DNA of 32,406 nucleotides, taken from NCBI GenBank assembly GCA_937927665.1, contig CALBRY010000022.1:1-32406 (forward strand), written 5' to 3'. Under the pieces are notes generated by a model that was not told the origin of the DNA, made no database searches, and was given only the letters and a program-made list of their open reading frames with translations. Position 1 is the first letter of the stretch, and the number at the start of each line of letters is the position of its first letter. The stretch comes from an uncultured Chloroflexota bacterium. Lineage in GTDB: Bacteria; Chloroflexota; Anaerolineae; Aggregatilineales; Phototrophicaceae. Position numbers and translations under genes: made by a program. Below are positions 1-8,289 of this stretch, one piece after another.

Positions 1-2
1 AT

Positions 3-1307
3 GATCTGATGGGATCAACCGTGTGGGGTGATGACCTGAACGGCGACGGTTACGATGATGCAATCGTGAGCGCGGCATTATGGCGTGCATCGAGCGGGAT
101 CGGCGGGATTTCGTTCGGCGGCGGCGATGGCGCGAGCAATCTGCGCTATAACAGCGGCGAAACGTTCGTCGTGTTCGGCGGTGCATCGATACGCGGGCAG
201 ATCGTCGATCTCGCCGCGCTGATCGACGCCGAAGGGCGACCCATCGATGAGCGAATCACGGTCATTTACGGACGCGATGCCAATGATCTGCTCGGTGAAG
301 AAATCGCCGTCGGTGATCTCGACGGAAACGGGCGGCTCGATCTGATTCTGGGGACGCTGGTTGCGGACGGTGCGGAAGATAACCTCGACGAAGCGGGCGA
401 AGCGTGGGTGATCTACACCCATGAGCCGTTCGCCGGACAAATGATCGACTTGAGCGCACCGGAACCGGGGCGCGCCGTCGTCATTTACCCGGATCAAGCG
501 GACAGTAAAGCGGGCGATACCCTCCGCGCCGCCGATCTCGATCAAGATGGCATTGATGATCTGTTTTACGGCGCGCCGGATTATGACCCGATCGGCGTTG
601 ACGGCGTGATGCGTCACAATGCGGGCATGATGGCGGTTTTGTTCGGTGAAACAGGCGGGCTGCCGAACGACGATGGCGCGATCCTTCTGTTCGATCCGCC
701 GGAGGATCTGCGCGTGCGCTTCTTGATCGGCGGCGAAACCAACGACATGATGCCGTATGCGCTTGCGGTGGGCGATATGAACGGCGACGGCGTGATCGAT
801 ATCGCGCCGAATGCGATGGGCGGAGACGGTGCGGGCAACGCTTTTCAAAATGCGGGCGAAATCTATGTCGTGAGCGGCAGCGCGTTTTTATCAGATGAAC
901 GCGAGATTATCACCGCCGTAACGCCAGCCATCGAAGCGCCTGTTACGATCACGCCGGAGCGTACTCCCACGCCTCACCCCGAATCGACCGCCATCACACA
1001 GGGCGGTGATCTCGAACAGGGGCGGTTGCATTTTCTGGAAACGTGCGCGGGCTGTCACGGCTTTTTAGGCGAAGGCGTTCCCGGTCTTGGGCTGCCGATC
1101 GTGACATCTCCGCTGGTGGTGTACGCATCGGATGCGGATTTACTCGCATTTTTGCGCGAAGGACGGGCGGCGGGTCATCCTGACAACGTGACAGGTGTTT
1201 CGATGCCGCCGAGCGGCGGTCGCCCGGATTGGACAGATCAAGACTTGCTCGATGTGATCGCTTATTTGCGCTGGCTAAGGGATCATCACGCACCGCAGAC
1301 CCCATAG
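3..1307 (+). CDS. FG-GAP/integrin-like beta-propeller protein fused to cytochrome c (5' partial)
   Basis: The reading frame is open to the left edge, so the true start lies outside the window. Counting from the Met at nt 9, four calcium-binding-type DxNGDGxxD motifs lie near residues 9 (DLNGDGYDD), 103 (DLDGNGRLD), 176 (DLDQDGIDD) and 256 (DMNGDGVID), spaced about 73-94 residues, as expected for FG-GAP propeller blades. A Thr/Pro-rich linker follows (about 305-330). The C-terminus is a class I cytochrome c domain with a CAGCH haem site (346-350) and a probable axial Met at 399 (SMPPSGG). The protein is therefore probably extracytoplasmic, combining an adhesion or protein-interaction propeller with a one-haem electron carrier. 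No partner redox gene is visible. Domain calls are secure; the combined role is inference. Confidence 0.88.
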   Translation, partial: DLMGSTVWGDDLNGDGYDDAIVSAALWRASSGIGGISFGGGDGASNLRYNSGETFVVFGGASIRGQIVDLAALIDAEGRPIDERITVIYGRDANDLLGEEIAVGDLDGNGRLDLILGTLVADGAEDNLDEAGEAWVIYTHEPFAGQMIDLSAPEPGRAVVIYPDQADSKAGDTLRAADLDQDGIDDLFYGAPDYDPIGVDGVMRHNAGMMAVLFGETGGLPNDDGAILLFDPPEDLRVRFLIGGETNDMMPYALAVGDMNGDGVIDIAPNAMGGDGAGNAFQNAGEIYVVSGSAFLSDEREIITAVTPAIEAPVTITPERTPTPHPESTAITQGGDLEQGRLHFLETCAGCHGFLGEGVPGLGLPIVTSPLVVYASDADLLAFLREGRAAGHPDNVTGVSMPPSGGRPDWTDQDLLDVIAYLRWLRDHHAPQTP

Positions 1308-1393
1308 ACGGGCGAGGGAAACGGGTTCAAGCACCAGAACATTGAGGAAAGAGTCAACGCAGGGGCGCAAAGATGTCTCCACAAGTTGCATTT

Positions 1394-1449
1394 CTTTGCG
1401 GCTTCGCGTCATTGCGTCTTTGCGTTATGCTTTTTCTCAATTTCTTGGT
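1394..1449 (+). repeat. Dispersed intergenic repeat, copy A
   Basis: The segment starts with CTTTGCGGCTTCGCGTC and runs through TCTTTGCGTTATGC and a T-rich tract to CTTGGT. It matches copy B at 32352-32406 with one mismatch over the first 42 or so bases. A short shared flank (AAAGAGTCA) lies 35-45 nt upstream in copy A but directly next to the repeat in copy B, as if copy A carries an insertion or copy B a deletion. Confidence 0.75.
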
Positions 1450-1468
1450 TTTGATGCGGTAGACGGGT

Positions 1469-1498
1469 TTGCGCGAACCCCTATTCTATGAGTATAGT
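1469..1498 (+). promoter_or_regulatory. Sigma70-like promoter of the HEAT-repeat gene
   Basis: A TTGCGC box (1469-1474) and a TATAGT box (1493-1498) are separated by 18 nt, about 40 nt before the ATG at 1538. A GAGGG Shine-Dalgarno-like sequence precedes that ATG. The match is reasonable but unproven. Confidence 0.45.
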
Positions 1499-1537
1499 TG
1501 GTCACTGTTCAACCTGCTCTCAGCCTGAGGGATCGTC

Positions 1538-2818
1538 ATGTCCAAACAGCTTGCCGAAGATCGTGCGGCAAATATCGACGAAATGATCCAAAAGCTCACC
1601 TCGACCGATCCCGCAGAACGGCGCGAGGCAGCCTATTATCTTGGAGAGGCTGCGGCGGGCGATGCGCTCGAAACGCTAATCGACGTTTACGAAAACGACG
1701 AAGATCGATCGGTGCGTAAGGCTGCGGCTTATGCGCTGGGGATGTTCAAAGCGGTCGAACGCGAACTCGGCAAAGGCGACAAGAATAAAGCGCGCGTGAT
1801 CGCGATGCTGGATAAAGTAGAAAATCACGGCAAGCTCGGCAAGCGCGCTAACAAAGGCGGCTTGTTTAGCTCGGTGATTCTGCTGTTCGTGCTGCTGGCG
1901 CTTCTCGTCGGGCTGAACGCGTTTATTCCTTCGTATATCGAAAATAACGCGGTCGCCCTCCGGTTAGTCACCCCCACGCCGGATCGCCGCGAACCGATGA
2001 CATTCCTGATCAGCCGACAAATTGCCCGGCTGCGCGCCGATGTGCAAACGCTCCAACGCCAATATGAAGCCGTGCGCGGCGGTGGCTCGGCGGACTGCAC
2101 TGCCTTTTTCAACAACCCGCCCCCACTCGTGCCGGATGAGTTTGTGACCTCCGTCGAATTGGGGCAAACCGCCGCCAACCTGAACAGCGTGCTGCTCGAT
2201 TTGCAGACCACGCGCACAAAATATGATCAAGCATGTGCGGGACAGTTAAACAGCCTCTCCGCCGCCGATGTCGAGCCGTATTTGCCGACGCTGGCAGGCG
2301 CAATCGACCGCTTAGGTTTGCTCGAAAGTGCATTTAACGCGACGTATCAGGCGTTTATCCCAACCGACACGCCTGTTCCGACCTCAACCCCCGATCCGAA
2401 TATCACACCATCGGCAACAGCGGCGGTCGCAAACCCACGCGGACACTTGACGGCGCTCTATGAACTCGCGGACAGCATGCTTAGACCAAACGGCGGCGCG
2501 CGTCTGTTAGAGGCATATTGGGAAGACCTCGCCACCAGCGGTCAAACCGATGGCTGCCGCAGCAGTCCCCCGAACATGCCGCCGAACTACCAGTTACCGC
2601 CGGTTGACCGCGAAGCATCGCAGCCGTTAGGTCAAGCAGTTGACCTGATCAACTCCGGTTTGGATACCGTGCGTCTCGGATGGACTAATTTTACGTTTGC
2701 GTGTAACAGCGGGAATTTGCGCGCATCAGCGGGTCAAGGACTGCGCCAAGTTCAAACGGCGATCGCAGCCCTGCAAGCGGCGCTCCCCTATTTGGATGCC
2801 GTCCGCGACGGAAGCTAG
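1538..2818 (+). CDS. Membrane-anchored HEAT-repeat protein
   Basis: The 426-aa product begins with helical HEAT-type repeats (about 15-75), with DPAERREAAYYLGE and DRSVRKAAAYALG as two successive repeat cores. A short charged stretch precedes one strong membrane helix (about 109-130). The remaining 300 or so residues should lie outside: a helical region, a Thr/Pro linker (about 275-292, containing TPVPTSTPDPNITP) and a C-terminal helical domain with several Cys residues. Topology by the positive-inside rule puts the HEAT part in the cytoplasm, where it could bind a protein partner. The outer domain is not recognised. A GAGGG sequence upstream supports the ATG. The gene stands alone and ends in a hairpin. 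Function is unknown. Confidence 0.85.
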   Translation: MSKQLAEDRAANIDEMIQKLTSTDPAERREAAYYLGEAAAGDALETLIDVYENDEDRSVRKAAAYALGMFKAVERELGKGDKNKARVIAMLDKVENHGKLGKRANKGGLFSSVILLFVLLALLVGLNAFIPSYIENNAVALRLVTPTPDRREPMTFLISRQIARLRADVQTLQRQYEAVRGGGSADCTAFFNNPPPLVPDEFVTSVELGQTAANLNSVLLDLQTTRTKYDQACAGQLNSLSAADVEPYLPTLAGAIDRLGLLESAFNATYQAFIPTDTPVPTSTPDPNITPSATAAVANPRGHLTALYELADSMLRPNGGARLLEAYWEDLATSGQTDGCRSSPPNMPPNYQLPPVDREASQPLGQAVDLINSGLDTVRLGWTNFTFACNSGNLRASAGQGLRQVQTAIAALQAALPYLDAVRDGS

Positions 2819-2827
2819 AAGCCTGTC

Positions 2828-2858
2828 GTATAGGACAGGGCATGCCCCTGTCCTATAC
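2828..2858. terminator. Palindromic hairpin between convergent genes
   Basis: A perfect 13-bp stem (2828-2840 with 2846-2858) has a 5-nt loop. On the plus strand it is followed by the weak T-tract GATTTTTA. It lies between the stops of two convergent genes and probably terminates the HEAT-repeat gene. Confidence 0.6.
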
Positions 2859-2867
2859 AAGCGATTT

Positions 2868-4022
2868 TTAACTTCCCTTCAGCAGTTCTTCAAGCGCGGC
2901 GGCGCGGTGATCATACGTGTGATGCGCGTAGACATGCCGCTGACCATTCGCGGCAATCGCCGCGCGTTCCGCCTCGTGTTCGAGATAATACGCCGCTTTG
3001 CGGACTAAATCCTCAGCATCCGTGTACGTGACCAGCGTCGGCGCGCCTTCCACATCGGGAAACCATTGGCGCACCCCCGGCAGATCATCCGTCACCTGAA
3101 ACACCCCCGCCCCCGCAGCTTCAAACAAGCGCAGATTGCCGCCGTAATGCACAAAATCGCCGTGCGTGTTAAAGCAGATTTTCGCCGCGCTCAGGATGCG
3201 TTCCATCTGCTCCCCTAGCGCTTTGCCGCGATAATGCTTGCGCAAGCTGGCGGGCAGTTCGTGAACGCTCCAAATGCCGAGATCAAATCCGGCGGCGCTC
3301 AAGGCTTCGAGTGCTTTCACACGGCGGCTGTACAGGTGATCCGGCACGAGCGTTCCGACAAACGCAATATCACACGCAAACGCAGCGCGTTCGGACTCGC
3401 TCAGGGAATACGGGTGATGAAAGTCGGGGTCACACGCGGCGATTGGCAGCGAGATCATCTTTTGCGCACCCAGTTCGAGCCATTGAATCCCGTGATAGTA
3501 ATCGCTGGCGATCACGAGATCGTACAAACGGGCGGCGGCGCGATCGATAGCGTGCGAAAACACGATCGGCGACGTGCCGCACGCATACACGATCCGGCAT
3601 CCCGTCTCACGTTTGATCTGCGCCAGCGTTTCCGGGTAGATCACCGTGTTATCGCCCACCATCCACAGCACATCCGGCTTGAATGCGCGTGACTGTTCGA
3701 TTAAACGGGCGTTGCGGGCGCGCAGATCGGGATTTAAACGCGGCGGGATGCGATTCCACGCCGCTTGAATCAGCTTGCCGGGGGTGATTCCCTGCCGGTG
3801 CGCTTGCGTCTTTCCGCCGAGGCTGCCGCGCCGGAGCGTGATCGCGGGCTGATTACGATAAAACGCGGCGAGGGTATGCCCGCGTTTGAGCAGTGCCTTT
3901 TCCCAGAAATGTTGATTCATCGTAGGCGGGAACAGCGGCGGAGGCTGACCCGGAAGCGCTGCGGCTTGTGCGGCGCGCAGCGCTTCCGGATGATGAACGG
4001 ATGCAGCGAACAGAAAACGCAT
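2868..4022 (-). CDS. CgeB-like glycosyltransferase (GT-B fold)
   Basis: The product, about 384 aa, resembles the CgeB/YkvP spore-type glycosyltransferases. Its N-terminal half contains FKPDVLWMVGDN. The C-terminal half has DIAFVGTLVPDH, AKICFNTHGDF and NLRLFEAAGAGVFQVTDD, the usual nucleotide-sugar-binding face of the GT1_2 domain with its Glu in FEAAG. It probably transfers a sugar to a surface glycan or protein from the cytoplasmic side. I prefer the ATG at 4022 over an in-frame TTG at 4031. It starts 18 nt after the stop of the upstream lipoprotein gene, so the two form an operon. Donor and acceptor cannot be told from sequence. Confidence 0.85.
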   Translation of the reverse strand: MRFLFAASVHHPEALRAAQAAALPGQPPPLFPPTMNQHFWEKALLKRGHTLAAFYRNQPAITLRRGSLGGKTQAHRQGITPGKLIQAAWNRIPPRLNPDLRARNARLIEQSRAFKPDVLWMVGDNTVIYPETLAQIKRETGCRIVYACGTSPIVFSHAIDRAAARLYDLVIASDYYHGIQWLELGAQKMISLPIAACDPDFHHPYSLSESERAAFACDIAFVGTLVPDHLYSRRVKALEALSAAGFDLGIWSVHELPASLRKHYRGKALGEQMERILSAAKICFNTHGDFVHYGGNLRLFEAAGAGVFQVTDDLPGVRQWFPDVEGAPTLVTYTDAEDLVRKAAYYLEHEAERAAIAANGQRHVYAHHTYDHRAAALEELLKGS

Positions 4023-4040
4023 AAAACCCAATCGATCCGG

Positions 4041-5306
4041 TTACGGGCAGTTCGCCCGGTCAAGCGTGTACGTGATTGTCGCCCGGTTATCGCTCTCGTT
4101 GGTTTCAGCAACTTGATTACCGGGGTCGATCACGAGGGTGATCGTGTGACTTTCGCCGTACCATGTGCTGACCGTGAGCGGCATATTCACGCGGAACGTC
4201 TCGCCCGGCTGCAAAACCGGGAATCCGCCGACGGTTGCGCCCTGCTGACTGCCATCTGCGGCACGCGCATCGGTCAGGTTAACGGTGCTGCTCACCGACG
4301 AAGGCGCAGACCCCAGATTTGCCACATCAAAGCCAACATTGAATGTTTCGGCACAGCGCGGCGTCCCCGGATCAAGCACGACGATTCCCGCAACCAGATT
4401 GATATTCGAGACAGGCGCGGCAGTCGGCGGAATCGATGTCGGTGGAATTGGCGTCGCGGTCGGCGGATAGGGTGTCGGCGGTCCCGCTTCACGCGGCAGA
4501 GACGAAGTATCGCCCGTAACGGTCACAAGCGGCGCGTATACCCAGCCTTCGGTGATCCCGAATTGAACTTTGTACCAGTCTCCGGTCAAGTTTAGCGCGA
4601 GGATTCGGGTGGTATCGCCCGCCAAGAATGCGCCGATTGGCGGGGTGAAGTTCGTCCCCGGTCCGCGCCGCACATTGATCCCATCGCTAAACGAGGCGAC
4701 CGGCGGTTCACCGCTTCCGGCGGCTGGCGCGGCGGTGGTCGCGGTCGGCTGATCGGCGGGTGCATCTGATGTCGCCGTCGCGGGAGCGGGTGTCCCCGTC
4801 GGGCGCGGCGTACGTGTCACGGTGGGCGGCTGTACCGCCCCTTGGGTAATCGCTCCGGTGTCGAGTGTTGGATTGCTCGGCGCATCGGCGCGCACACTGA
4901 TCGAAACGGTGGTCGGGGCGCTGCTTGATCCATCGGCGCGGAATGCGGTCACAGCGATCAAATGTGAGCCGATGCCCGCCGCCGTCCATGTATAGACGAT
5001 ATTGAACTGCGCCGCGTCAGTAGTATTCGGATCGGGCAGTGTGGCGATCAAGTTATTATCGACCGCGACTTCGACGCGGTGAATATCCGCGCCCGCATTG
5101 CCGATCTGCGCCTGAATATTGACCGCGACCCCTTCCAGATAGGTCGCGTTCGGGAGCGGCGAAACGATGCGTACGGTAGGCGCACCCGTTAGGAGGATAT
5201 TTTCTTCCACAGGGGTACTGCCTAAATTGCAGCCCGCGAGCGTGACGCCAATCAACAACGTAACAAGCCGCAGCGGGAGGGCTTTCGCCCAACTTCGTCC
5301 AGCCAT
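4041..5306 (-). CDS. Lipoprotein with Ig-like, SH3b and CARDB domains
   Basis: This 421-aa protein has a signal peptide ending in the lipobox LAGC (lipidated Cys26). An Ig-like domain follows (about 42-135, starting VRIVSPLPNATYLEG). After a Thr/Pro linker comes a bacterial SH3 domain (about 205-262, with GINVRRGPGTNF, GDWYKVQ and EGWVYAPLV). A second Pro-rich linker leads to a CARDB-type adhesion domain (about 300-415, with LQPGETF and NQVAETNESDN). It is probably tethered to the outer face of the membrane, where SH3b domains commonly bind cell-wall material. An AGGAG sequence 9 nt before the ATG supports the start. The glycosyltransferase gene follows in the same operon. Confidence 0.9.
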   Translation of the reverse strand: MAGRSWAKALPLRLVTLLIGVTLAGCNLGSTPVEENILLTGAPTVRIVSPLPNATYLEGVAVNIQAQIGNAGADIHRVEVAVDNNLIATLPDPNTTDAAQFNIVYTWTAAGIGSHLIAVTAFRADGSSSAPTTVSISVRADAPSNPTLDTGAITQGAVQPPTVTRTPRPTGTPAPATATSDAPADQPTATTAAPAAGSGEPPVASFSDGINVRRGPGTNFTPPIGAFLAGDTTRILALNLTGDWYKVQFGITEGWVYAPLVTVTGDTSSLPREAGPPTPYPPTATPIPPTSIPPTAAPVSNINLVAGIVVLDPGTPRCAETFNVGFDVANLGSAPSSVSSTVNLTDARAADGSQQGATVGGFPVLQPGETFRVNMPLTVSTWYGESHTITLVIDPGNQVAETNESDNRATITYTLDRANCP

Positions 5307-5405
5307 AGCGGACGACTCCTACGTTCTCATAAGGATTGCGGAGGCTGACTCTACCCGATCATGACGCAGTTTGCCAGCACCGGGTTCCAAACGTAGGGGA
5401 GACGT

Positions 5406-5429
5406 TGGGGGGAGAAGGCTCTCCCCCCA
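5406..5429 (-). terminator. GC-rich hairpin after the LCP gene
   Basis: A perfect 10-bp stem (5406-5415 with 5420-5429) has a 4-nt loop, just beyond the stop of the LCP gene. There is no T-tract, so this is a weak terminator or transcript-end stabiliser. Confidence 0.4.
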
Positions 5430-5448
5430 TAAGCATCTGAGAGGAACT

Positions 5449-6951
5449 TTACGATCCCGGCGCAGCAGTCGGCAAGCCCGCGCCGCTGATCAAGCCTTGA
5501 ATATCCGTGCCGACGACGATAGCAATGTCTTCGACCGTCAAGCCGTCTGCACCGGGCTGCACGCGCTCCGATGGCAGTCCCATCAACGCGGCGAGATAAC
5601 GCGCCGTCCAGATACGATTAGGATTGCCGTACATGCGGATCGTCGTCGGGGCGCTGTCGGGCGCGGACGTATTGCCGACATTGACCACCGTGATCCCCTG
5701 ACTTGTCAGCCAATCACGGGTTTGACTCGCTAATCCGGTCACGGTTGTATTGTTGAACACGACGACAGAAACCTCACCTTCGGCGGCGGCGCGTTCGCGC
5801 AGTTCCGCCAGCGAAAGGTCTTCGGTCGGTTCAAATACCTGTTGGATCAGCGTGCGGATCGCCCCATAGCGGGGGATCAAGATCTGCTCCCCTGTCGCGG
5901 CAGTCGATAAATTCACGTACAGGTTATCGATCGCGCCCGTGTGAATATCCGATGTATCGATGTTCTGTGCCAGCGTTGCCAAGCTGAGAATATCTTCCAG
6001 CGAGAAATCGGTTTTGTAGTTGGCGGAAAGTTCCGTCCACAACTGCGGAATCGCCGTCAAGAAGTTGATCACACCGCCCGCCGAGAGGATTTCGTTTCGC
6101 AGCGAAAGGATCACTTCTTGCTGACGGCGTGCGCGATCAAAATCGCTGCCCTCAGTGGCGCGGGTGCGCGCATACTGGAGAAGCTGTTCGGCTTGTAAGC
6201 GCTGGCATCCCGCCGGGAAGTACACCGGGATCGTGCCGAAACCCGCGTCGGGGTAATCAGGATCGTTGATCTCGACTGTCGGGCAGACTTCCGCGCCGCC
6301 GGGGGCGACCAATTCAACCACGCTGGTGAACACACGGAAATTGATCATCACGTAGTTATCGATGCTGATGCCGAGATTCTCTTGAATCGTACGCTGAAGC
6401 AGCGCCAACCCACCGCCGGGATAAGCGCTCTGTTCGCCTAACTGATTGGCGGTATTGATGCGCCCATACTGGAAACCGGGGATTTGCACCCACAGGTCAC
6501 GGGGAATCGACAAAATGCCGACGGTTTCGCGCACCGGGTCGATACTGATCACCATGATCGAGTCGGTCAGGTAATAACCTTCGTCCGCGATGCCTTCGCG
6601 CTGGTCAATGGCGACGAGCAGCACATTTAAGCGGCGGGGATCATCCCATGTATACGCCGCCAGCGGATCGATCGTCGGGGTGATCGTCGGCGTTGGCGTG
6701 ACCGGCGTTGCGGTGGGGGTGATATTCGGGTCAATGGTTGCGGTGGTGGTCGGCGTGGGCGGCACAGGGGACGGCGTAATCGTCGGCTGTGCTTCCAAAA
6801 ATTGATCAAAACCGAAGGTGACATCCATCCCGCTGCGGCTCAAATCTCCGGCGACACTGCGCGCCAGCGAAAACGCGCCGATCCCGCACACAATTGTTGC
6901 AAACACCAGCATGATCATGCCAATGAGAAACGCCCAACCGGGTATACGCAT
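5449..6951 (-). CDS. LytR-CpsA-Psr (LCP) family protein with LytR_C domain
   Basis: LCP enzymes transfer lipid-linked glycans onto peptidoglycan or other surface acceptors. This one, about 500 aa, has one N-terminal membrane helix (about 6-30), a Thr/Pro linker (about 57-96, containing TPTATPVTPTPTITP), the LCP catalytic domain (about 107-270) and a C-terminal LytR_C domain (about 390-480, starting EVSVVVFNNTTVTGLA). LCP signatures are SIPRDLWV, GRINTANQLG and the Arg-rich RTRATEGSDFDRARRQQ. I prefer the ATG at 6951 over the one at 6957, because a TGAGG sequence lies 7 nt before it but only 1-2 nt before the other. It has its own promoter. Which glycan it transfers is unknown. Confidence 0.93.
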   Translation of the reverse strand: MRIPGWAFLIGMIMLVFATIVCGIGAFSLARSVAGDLSRSGMDVTFGFDQFLEAQPTITPSPVPPTPTTTATIDPNITPTATPVTPTPTITPTIDPLAAYTWDDPRRLNVLLVAIDQREGIADEGYYLTDSIMVISIDPVRETVGILSIPRDLWVQIPGFQYGRINTANQLGEQSAYPGGGLALLQRTIQENLGISIDNYVMINFRVFTSVVELVAPGGAEVCPTVEINDPDYPDAGFGTIPVYFPAGCQRLQAEQLLQYARTRATEGSDFDRARRQQEVILSLRNEILSAGGVINFLTAIPQLWTELSANYKTDFSLEDILSLATLAQNIDTSDIHTGAIDNLYVNLSTAATGEQILIPRYGAIRTLIQQVFEPTEDLSLAELRERAAAEGEVSVVVFNNTTVTGLASQTRDWLTSQGITVVNVGNTSAPDSAPTTIRMYGNPNRIWTARYLAALMGLPSERVQPGADGLTVEDIAIVVGTDIQGLISGAGLPTAAPGS

Positions 6952-6996
6952 AAACATACCTCAGACATCAATGCAGCCTGAAAGAACAGACACGTC

Positions 6997-7024
6997 ATTA
7001 TACAGTTCGGGTGCGGACTGTAAA
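6997..7024 (-). promoter_or_regulatory. Sigma70-like promoter of the LCP gene
   Basis: Reading the minus strand, TTTACA (7019-7024) is followed after 16 nt by a perfect TATAAT (6997-7002). The start of transcription would fall about 40 nt before the ATG at 6951. Confidence 0.65.
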
Positions 7025-7068
7025 CACGCGGATCGCCTACGAAGGAAAGACATAAGGCGCAATGACAA

Positions 7069-7102
7069 CATAAAAAGCCGCGAAGGGCTTCTTCGCGGCT
7101 TT
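7069..7102 (-). terminator. Intrinsic terminator of the lectin-like gene
   Basis: A perfect 12-bp stem (7074-7085 with 7091-7102) has a 5-nt loop and, on the minus strand, continues into a TTTTTATGTTG tract. It sits just after the stop at 7124. This is the clearest rho-independent terminator in the window. Confidence 0.85.
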
Positions 7103-7126
7103 GTGACTTTGCGTTGATGCTTTTTA
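7099..7126 (+). repeat. Diverged partial copy (C) of the dispersed repeat
   Basis: ACTTTGCGTTGATGCTTTTT at 7106-7125 resembles the core TCTTTGCGTTATGCTTTTT of copies A and B. It overlaps the flank of the terminator. The relation is tentative because the shared part is short. Confidence 0.4.
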
Positions 7127-8146
7127 CTTGAATACGGGTTTGACCGCCTCGGCACGCGAGACGACAGCCGCATTTCCGGCGGTCGCGTGGAACATGGCGA
7201 ACAGATAACTCGCTTCGCTGTTGCGATACCCGCCCATCACGATCCCGTGATCAAATTCGGTGGGGATCGGGCACAGATCGATCACAGACCATTGTGCATT
7301 GACGACTTTATCGTCTTGCACGGTCGGGGTCAGCACCGCCGCCTTGACGACATTCGTCTCGACTTTGGGCGGCACAAACGGCACATAGATCGAGTCCTGC
7401 CATGTGAACGCCGTCGGCGCAAGCCGTCCAAGCATCTGGATCGGTGCGTTATTGACGACGAGATCACGCCACGCGCTCCAGCGCACGCCGTCCAGCGTCG
7501 CGGTGTAGGCGATTGTGTTGTTTTCGCGCTTGGCGAACACGCACAGAATACGTCCACCGGGTGCGGGCATCACTGCCGCCGCCGGGGATTTCTTCGTTTT
7601 GAGATCGCCGGGGACGATGCGCCATGTTTCCCATGTCTTAGCTTCGCCCCGGTCACCGGAGCGGGTGTAATAAATTTGCCCGTCAATCGGGTTGCGTTTG
7701 AACAGGTAAAGATATGTTTTGCCGTTAAAACTCGCACCCGCCGCGCCGACGGGCTGATCAGTGACGCCGCCGACTTCACGCCACGGGGTCGCCTGTCCCA
7801 ATTCATAGCTCGTGTAGAAGATTCGACCGTCGCCCGCCGTCTTGACGAACACGACCGGAATCCCCCACGGCGCAGCCACTACCGGAGAAGAATCCGTTTG
7901 GAGATCGTCGCGCTTTTGAAAGAGCGGCTCCCAACGCATATTCCACTTCCAGCGGGTATCGCTAAACAGATTGCCATCTTGCGGAATGCCGATCCACACG
8001 CGCCCGCCGCGAGAGGCGTCCGCCGTTTCATCAGGAGTGGTCTGATTGCGTCCGGCAACAAATAGATACGGGCATCCGAGAACATTCCCAGCCCCAATGC
8101 CCGAATGAACAATTCCTACGTCAGAAATTACGTGCCAGTTGACCAT
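7124..8146 (-). CDS. PLL-like beta-propeller lectin-type protein
   Basis: The 340-aa product is built from repeated blades of about 45-50 residues. Each has an aromatic strand and a W-x-x-W/R turn: RIFYTSYELGQATPWREV, QIYYTRSGDRGEAKTWETW and NTIAYTATLDGVRWSAW. This pattern recalls the PLL/PHL and fungal fucose-lectin propellers, where such turns form the sugar pockets. No signal peptide or membrane helix is visible, so it is either cytoplasmic or released by another route. A GGTGGAG sequence precedes the ATG. The gene is monocistronic, with a strong promoter and a clear terminator. Lectin function is inferred from repeat appearance only; a sialidase-like or other non-binding propeller remains possible. 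Confidence 0.6.
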   Translation of the reverse strand: MVNWHVISDVGIVHSGIGAGNVLGCPYLFVAGRNQTTPDETADASRGGRVWIGIPQDGNLFSDTRWKWNMRWEPLFQKRDDLQTDSSPVVAAPWGIPVVFVKTAGDGRIFYTSYELGQATPWREVGGVTDQPVGAAGASFNGKTYLYLFKRNPIDGQIYYTRSGDRGEAKTWETWRIVPGDLKTKKSPAAAVMPAPGGRILCVFAKRENNTIAYTATLDGVRWSAWRDLVVNNAPIQMLGRLAPTAFTWQDSIYVPFVPPKVETNVVKAAVLTPTVQDDKVVNAQWSVIDLCPIPTEFDHGIVMGGYRNSEASYLFAMFHATAGNAAVVSRAEAVKPVFK

Positions 8147-8224
8147 CTTGAACGCTCCACCATGTTAAGAGCGGTGTTTGAATTTTACTAATACAAGGTT
8201 ACGAATCTGAAATTCCTATAGCTA

Positions 8225-8253
8225 TTCATAAAGCGGTTCGCATGTAATGTCAA
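8225..8253 (-). promoter_or_regulatory. Strong sigma70-like promoter of the lectin-like gene
   Basis: On the minus strand a perfect TTGACA (8248-8253) is followed after exactly 17 nt by TATGAA (8225-8230). This gives a leader of about 70 nt before the ATG at 8146 and is one of the best promoter matches in the window. Confidence 0.7.
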
Positions 8254-8289
8254 GATGGGCGGAATGTCCTACACAGATGTTCGCCGCTG

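Larger units (their letters stand above)
1308..1537. other. Intergenic region with repeat copy and promoter
   Basis: This stretch has no supported gene. It holds a copy of a repeat shared with the right end of the window (1394-1449). An antisense-like partial copy at 1356-1372 could pair imperfectly with it. A sigma70-like promoter for the HEAT-repeat gene lies at 1469-1498. Confidence 0.6.

Noticed and set aside
78..848. 256-codon minus-strand frame opposite the FG-GAP gene
   Set aside because: It overlaps clear calcium-binding repeats on the plus strand and has no domain of its own; long antisense frames are common at this base composition.
3765..4595. 276-codon plus-strand frame spanning two minus-strand genes
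   Set aside because: It crosses the junction of two well-supported genes and its product is Arg/His-rich nonsense.
6660..6790. GTCGG-rich low-complexity DNA as a regulatory repeat
   Set aside because: It is the antisense reading of the Thr/Pro linker of the LCP protein.
7187..8065. 292-codon plus-strand frame opposite the lectin-like gene
   Set aside because: The minus-strand gene has a promoter, ribosome-binding site, repeats and terminator; the opposite frame has none.
8147..8289. tRNA or small RNA gene
   Set aside because: No cloverleaf is seen; the stretch is explained by the promoter and leader of the lectin-like gene.
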